Below are positions 8,219-9,344 of a stretch of 9,344 nucleotides of DNA, piece after piece. The translations under genes were made by a program, and so were the position numbers. Source of the DNA: Alphaproteobacteria bacterium (GTDB lineage Bacteria; Pseudomonadota; Alphaproteobacteria; UBA8366); the NCBI GenBank assembly GCA_018665505.1, contig JABJCS010000369.1:1-9344 (forward strand). The letters run 5' to 3'. Positions within the stretch are counted from its first letter, which is position 1. Every line of letters starts with the position of its first letter. The notes under the pieces were generated by a model. The model had not been told where the DNA came from. It searched no databases and saw only the letters and a list, made by a program, of their open reading frames with translations.

Positions 8219-8992
8219 ATGGTCGACATGGTCAACGAACTCGACGGCAAGGTGGCGATCGTCACCGGCAGTGCCCGCAATATCGGCCGGTCGACGGCGG
8301 AGGAATTGGCGAAAGCCGGGGCCGCGCTCGTGATAAACTCAGTGCAGGCAAAGGACCTCTGCGAGGAGGTCGTCGAAAGTATCCGCGCCAAGGGCGGCAA
8401 AGCCATTCCCTTCATGGCCGACGTGCGCGATGCGGACGCGGTCAACGCCATGGCGGCAGCAGCGGTAAAGGAATTCGGCGGCATCGATATCATGGTCCAT
8501 AACGCCGCCGTGCGGAACAACACGACGTTCGAGGACATGACGTTGGAGACCTTCTCGACCACTGTCGATATTTCGGTCTACGGCATGTTCAATCTGGCGA
8601 AGGCCGTATTGCCGTCGATGAAGACGCGGGGCGGCGGATCGATTATCGGTGTCGGCGGCATGAGTTCCACTCGCGGCTCGCCCACGCGCTCTCACACCAT
8701 GGCGGCGAAAATGGGCCTGAATGGGTTCGTGAGAGGGCTGGCCTTGGACCTCGCCCAATACGGCATCCGCGCCAATCAAGTCGTGGTCGGCACCTACGAC
8801 ACGGTCCGCGAAGGCAACCCGTCATCAGCACCCCGCGCCGCGCTTAATCTCAACGCCAGCAATATCCCGCTGGGACGCCTGGGTGCACCACAAGACATGG
8901 CCGACCTGATCCGCTTCGTTGTCGGCCCGGGCGCCAGCTACATCACAGGCCAGACGATCCATTCGAATGGCGGCGCGTTTTTGAACCTATAA
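8219..8992 (+). CDS. SDR-family protein lacking the classical catalytic tetrad
   Basis: This is a 257-residue classical-length short-chain dehydrogenase/reductase, by overall pattern a FabG-like oxidoreductase. The nucleotide-binding motif is TGSARNIG (16-23), with N21 where the second glycine normally is. DVRD (68-71) and HNAA (94-97) follow the usual positions, and the C-terminal ITGQTIHSNGG (242-252) is typical. A gapless alignment of residues 141-170 with E. coli FabG puts G147 at the catalytic serine and T160 at the catalytic tyrosine, and keeps only K164. S119 appears to replace the helix-4 asparagine. The protein may therefore use a different mechanism, bind without catalysis, or belong to an SDR subfamily with His159/Thr160 at this place. 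The start at 8219 is set by AAGGA 8 nt upstream; an open extension to 8093 overlaps the divergent gene and is rejected. Confidence 0.9.
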   Translation: MVDMVNELDGKVAIVTGSARNIGRSTAEELAKAGAALVINSVQAKDLCEEVVESIRAKGGKAIPFMADVRDADAVNAMAAAAVKEFGGIDIMVHNAAVRNNTTFEDMTLETFSTTVDISVYGMFNLAKAVLPSMKTRGGGSIIGVGGMSSTRGSPTRSHTMAAKMGLNGFVRGLALDLAQYGIRANQVVVGTYDTVREGNPSSAPRAALNLNASNIPLGRLGAPQDMADLIRFVVGPGASYITGQTIHSNGGAFLNL

Positions 8993-9006
8993 TTCATCCA
9001 CCAGTC

Positions 9007-9131
9007 GTCATTCCGTGGCCCGCGAAGCGGGAACCCGGAATTATAGCCTGAGACTCTCCATGAGATTCAGTGCCGGTATTTGGTGCTCAGGCCATAATTT
9101 CGGATCGGCGCGACGCGCCGTCCGGAATGAC
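9007..9131. repeat. 125-bp cloverleaf-like palindromic element
   Basis: The ends are perfect 9-bp inverted repeats, GTCATTCCG (9007-9015) and CGGAATGAC (9123-9131). Inside are three further stems in order: CCCGC-GAA-GCGGG (9019-9031), a central arm of 18-base strands (9035-9052 with 9086-9103) matching at 16 of 18 positions, and GGCGCG-A-CGCGCC (9108-9120). One strand could fold as a terminal stem with three arms. It carries no coding frame of note and begins 14 nt after the SDR stop codon. The ends resemble the GTCATTCC of the 2985-3057 repeat. Confidence 0.8.
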
Positions 9132-9149
9132 GGGCGCCGGGAGCTCCTC

Positions 9150-9222
9150 CTTCGACAGGCTCAGGATGAGGTCTTTAGAACGGGATGGTTTTTTTAATGA
9201 CCTCATCCTGAGCCTGTCGAAG
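9150..9222. repeat. Long hairpin with a perfect 24-bp stem
   Basis: The arms 9150-9173 and 9199-9222 are exact reverse complements of 24 bases with core CTTCGACAGGCTCAGGATGA. A 25-base loop separates them and includes seven or more consecutive T. Beyond a 3-nt bulge the flanks CTC and GAG can extend the stem. Each arm matches the single copy at 1968-1988 with one difference, so this is a head-to-head pair of the same dispersed repeat. Confidence 0.9.
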
Positions 9223-9318
9223 AAGGAGCCCGCGACCATGCGCCGCCCTTTGTCCCGCGCACGCCTCGGTCTATCTCGTTCGTAACTCAATTGAACGTAA
9301 CATCGAGGGAGAAATGAC

Positions 9319-9344
9319 ATGGGTGTTTTAGATGGCCGCGTGGC
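9319..9344 (+). CDS. Start of a probable second SDR gene, cut by the window end
   Basis: Only nine codons (MGVLDGRVA plus two-thirds of the next unit) are visible. ATG-GGT-GTT-TTA-GAT-GGC-CGC-GTG-GC fits the usual N-terminus of short-chain dehydrogenases, where LDGRVA(I/L)VTG leads into the Rossmann motif, and it parallels LDGKVAIVTG of the preceding gene. GAGGGAG lies about 7-8 nt upstream. It could also be the start of an unrelated protein, since the diagnostic glycine motif is outside the window. Confidence 0.65.

Larger units (their letters stand above)
8993..9318. other. Intergenic region filled by two palindromic repeats
   Basis: The 326 bases between the two SDR genes consist mostly of a cloverleaf-like element (9007-9131) and a long hairpin (9150-9222). 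The remaining 96 bases lead into the next gene and contain a direct repeat CGTAAC at 9281-9286 and 9296-9301 and a ribosome site GAGGGAG just before the next start. A 15-codon arginine-rich ORF from 9238 has no support as a gene. Confidence 0.7.

Noticed and set aside
9238..9285. Arginine-rich 15-codon ORF after the long hairpin
   Set aside because: Too short, no ribosome site and no conserved feature visible; likely chance.

Overview
The window looks like a stretch of GC-rich alphaproteobacterial chromosome. The type II (LeuA2-like) isopropylmalate synthase, the canonical UbiD of ubiquinone synthesis and the families of short palindromic intergenic repeats all fit that group. A Rhodospirillales-like host is my guess and is not demonstrated. 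No tRNA, rRNA, CRISPR array, transposase or phage gene was seen.

Layout. Bases 1-1314 (minus) hold the first 438 codons of leuA, cut by the window edge. The 730-base gap upstream of it (1315-2044) carries what looks like a leucine-responsive attenuator: an 18-residue leucine-rich leader peptide, two mutually exclusive GC-rich hairpins and an AT-rich promoter candidate with a 9-bp inverted repeat. From 8105 down to 2045 five minus-strand genes follow one another: acyl-CoA dehydrogenase, Bcr/CflA-type MFS exporter (2 nt gap), TauD/TfdA-family dioxygenase (78 nt gap), ubiD (54-55 nt gap) and an NAD-dependent epimerase/dehydratase (100 nt gap filled by a palindromic repeat). The first pair is almost certainly co-transcribed. 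The whole run may be an operon, but ubiD is a housekeeping gene and could have its own promoter.

Divergent from the dehydrogenase, across 113 nt, is a plus-strand short-chain dehydrogenase/reductase (SDR) family gene (8219-8992). By a gapless alignment to E. coli FabG it lacks three of the four classical catalytic residues. It is followed by two adjacent palindromic repeats: a 125-bp cloverleaf-like element, and a long hairpin with a perfect 24-bp stem. The first nine codons of another probable SDR gene end the window.

The accessory genes (acyl-CoA dehydrogenase, exporter, 2-oxoglutarate dioxygenase, divergent SDRs) resemble a small catabolic or detoxification cluster of unknown substrate. 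I see no clear previously undescribed defence or mobile system. The most noteworthy items are the predicted leu attenuator, the catalytically atypical SDR and the structured repeats.
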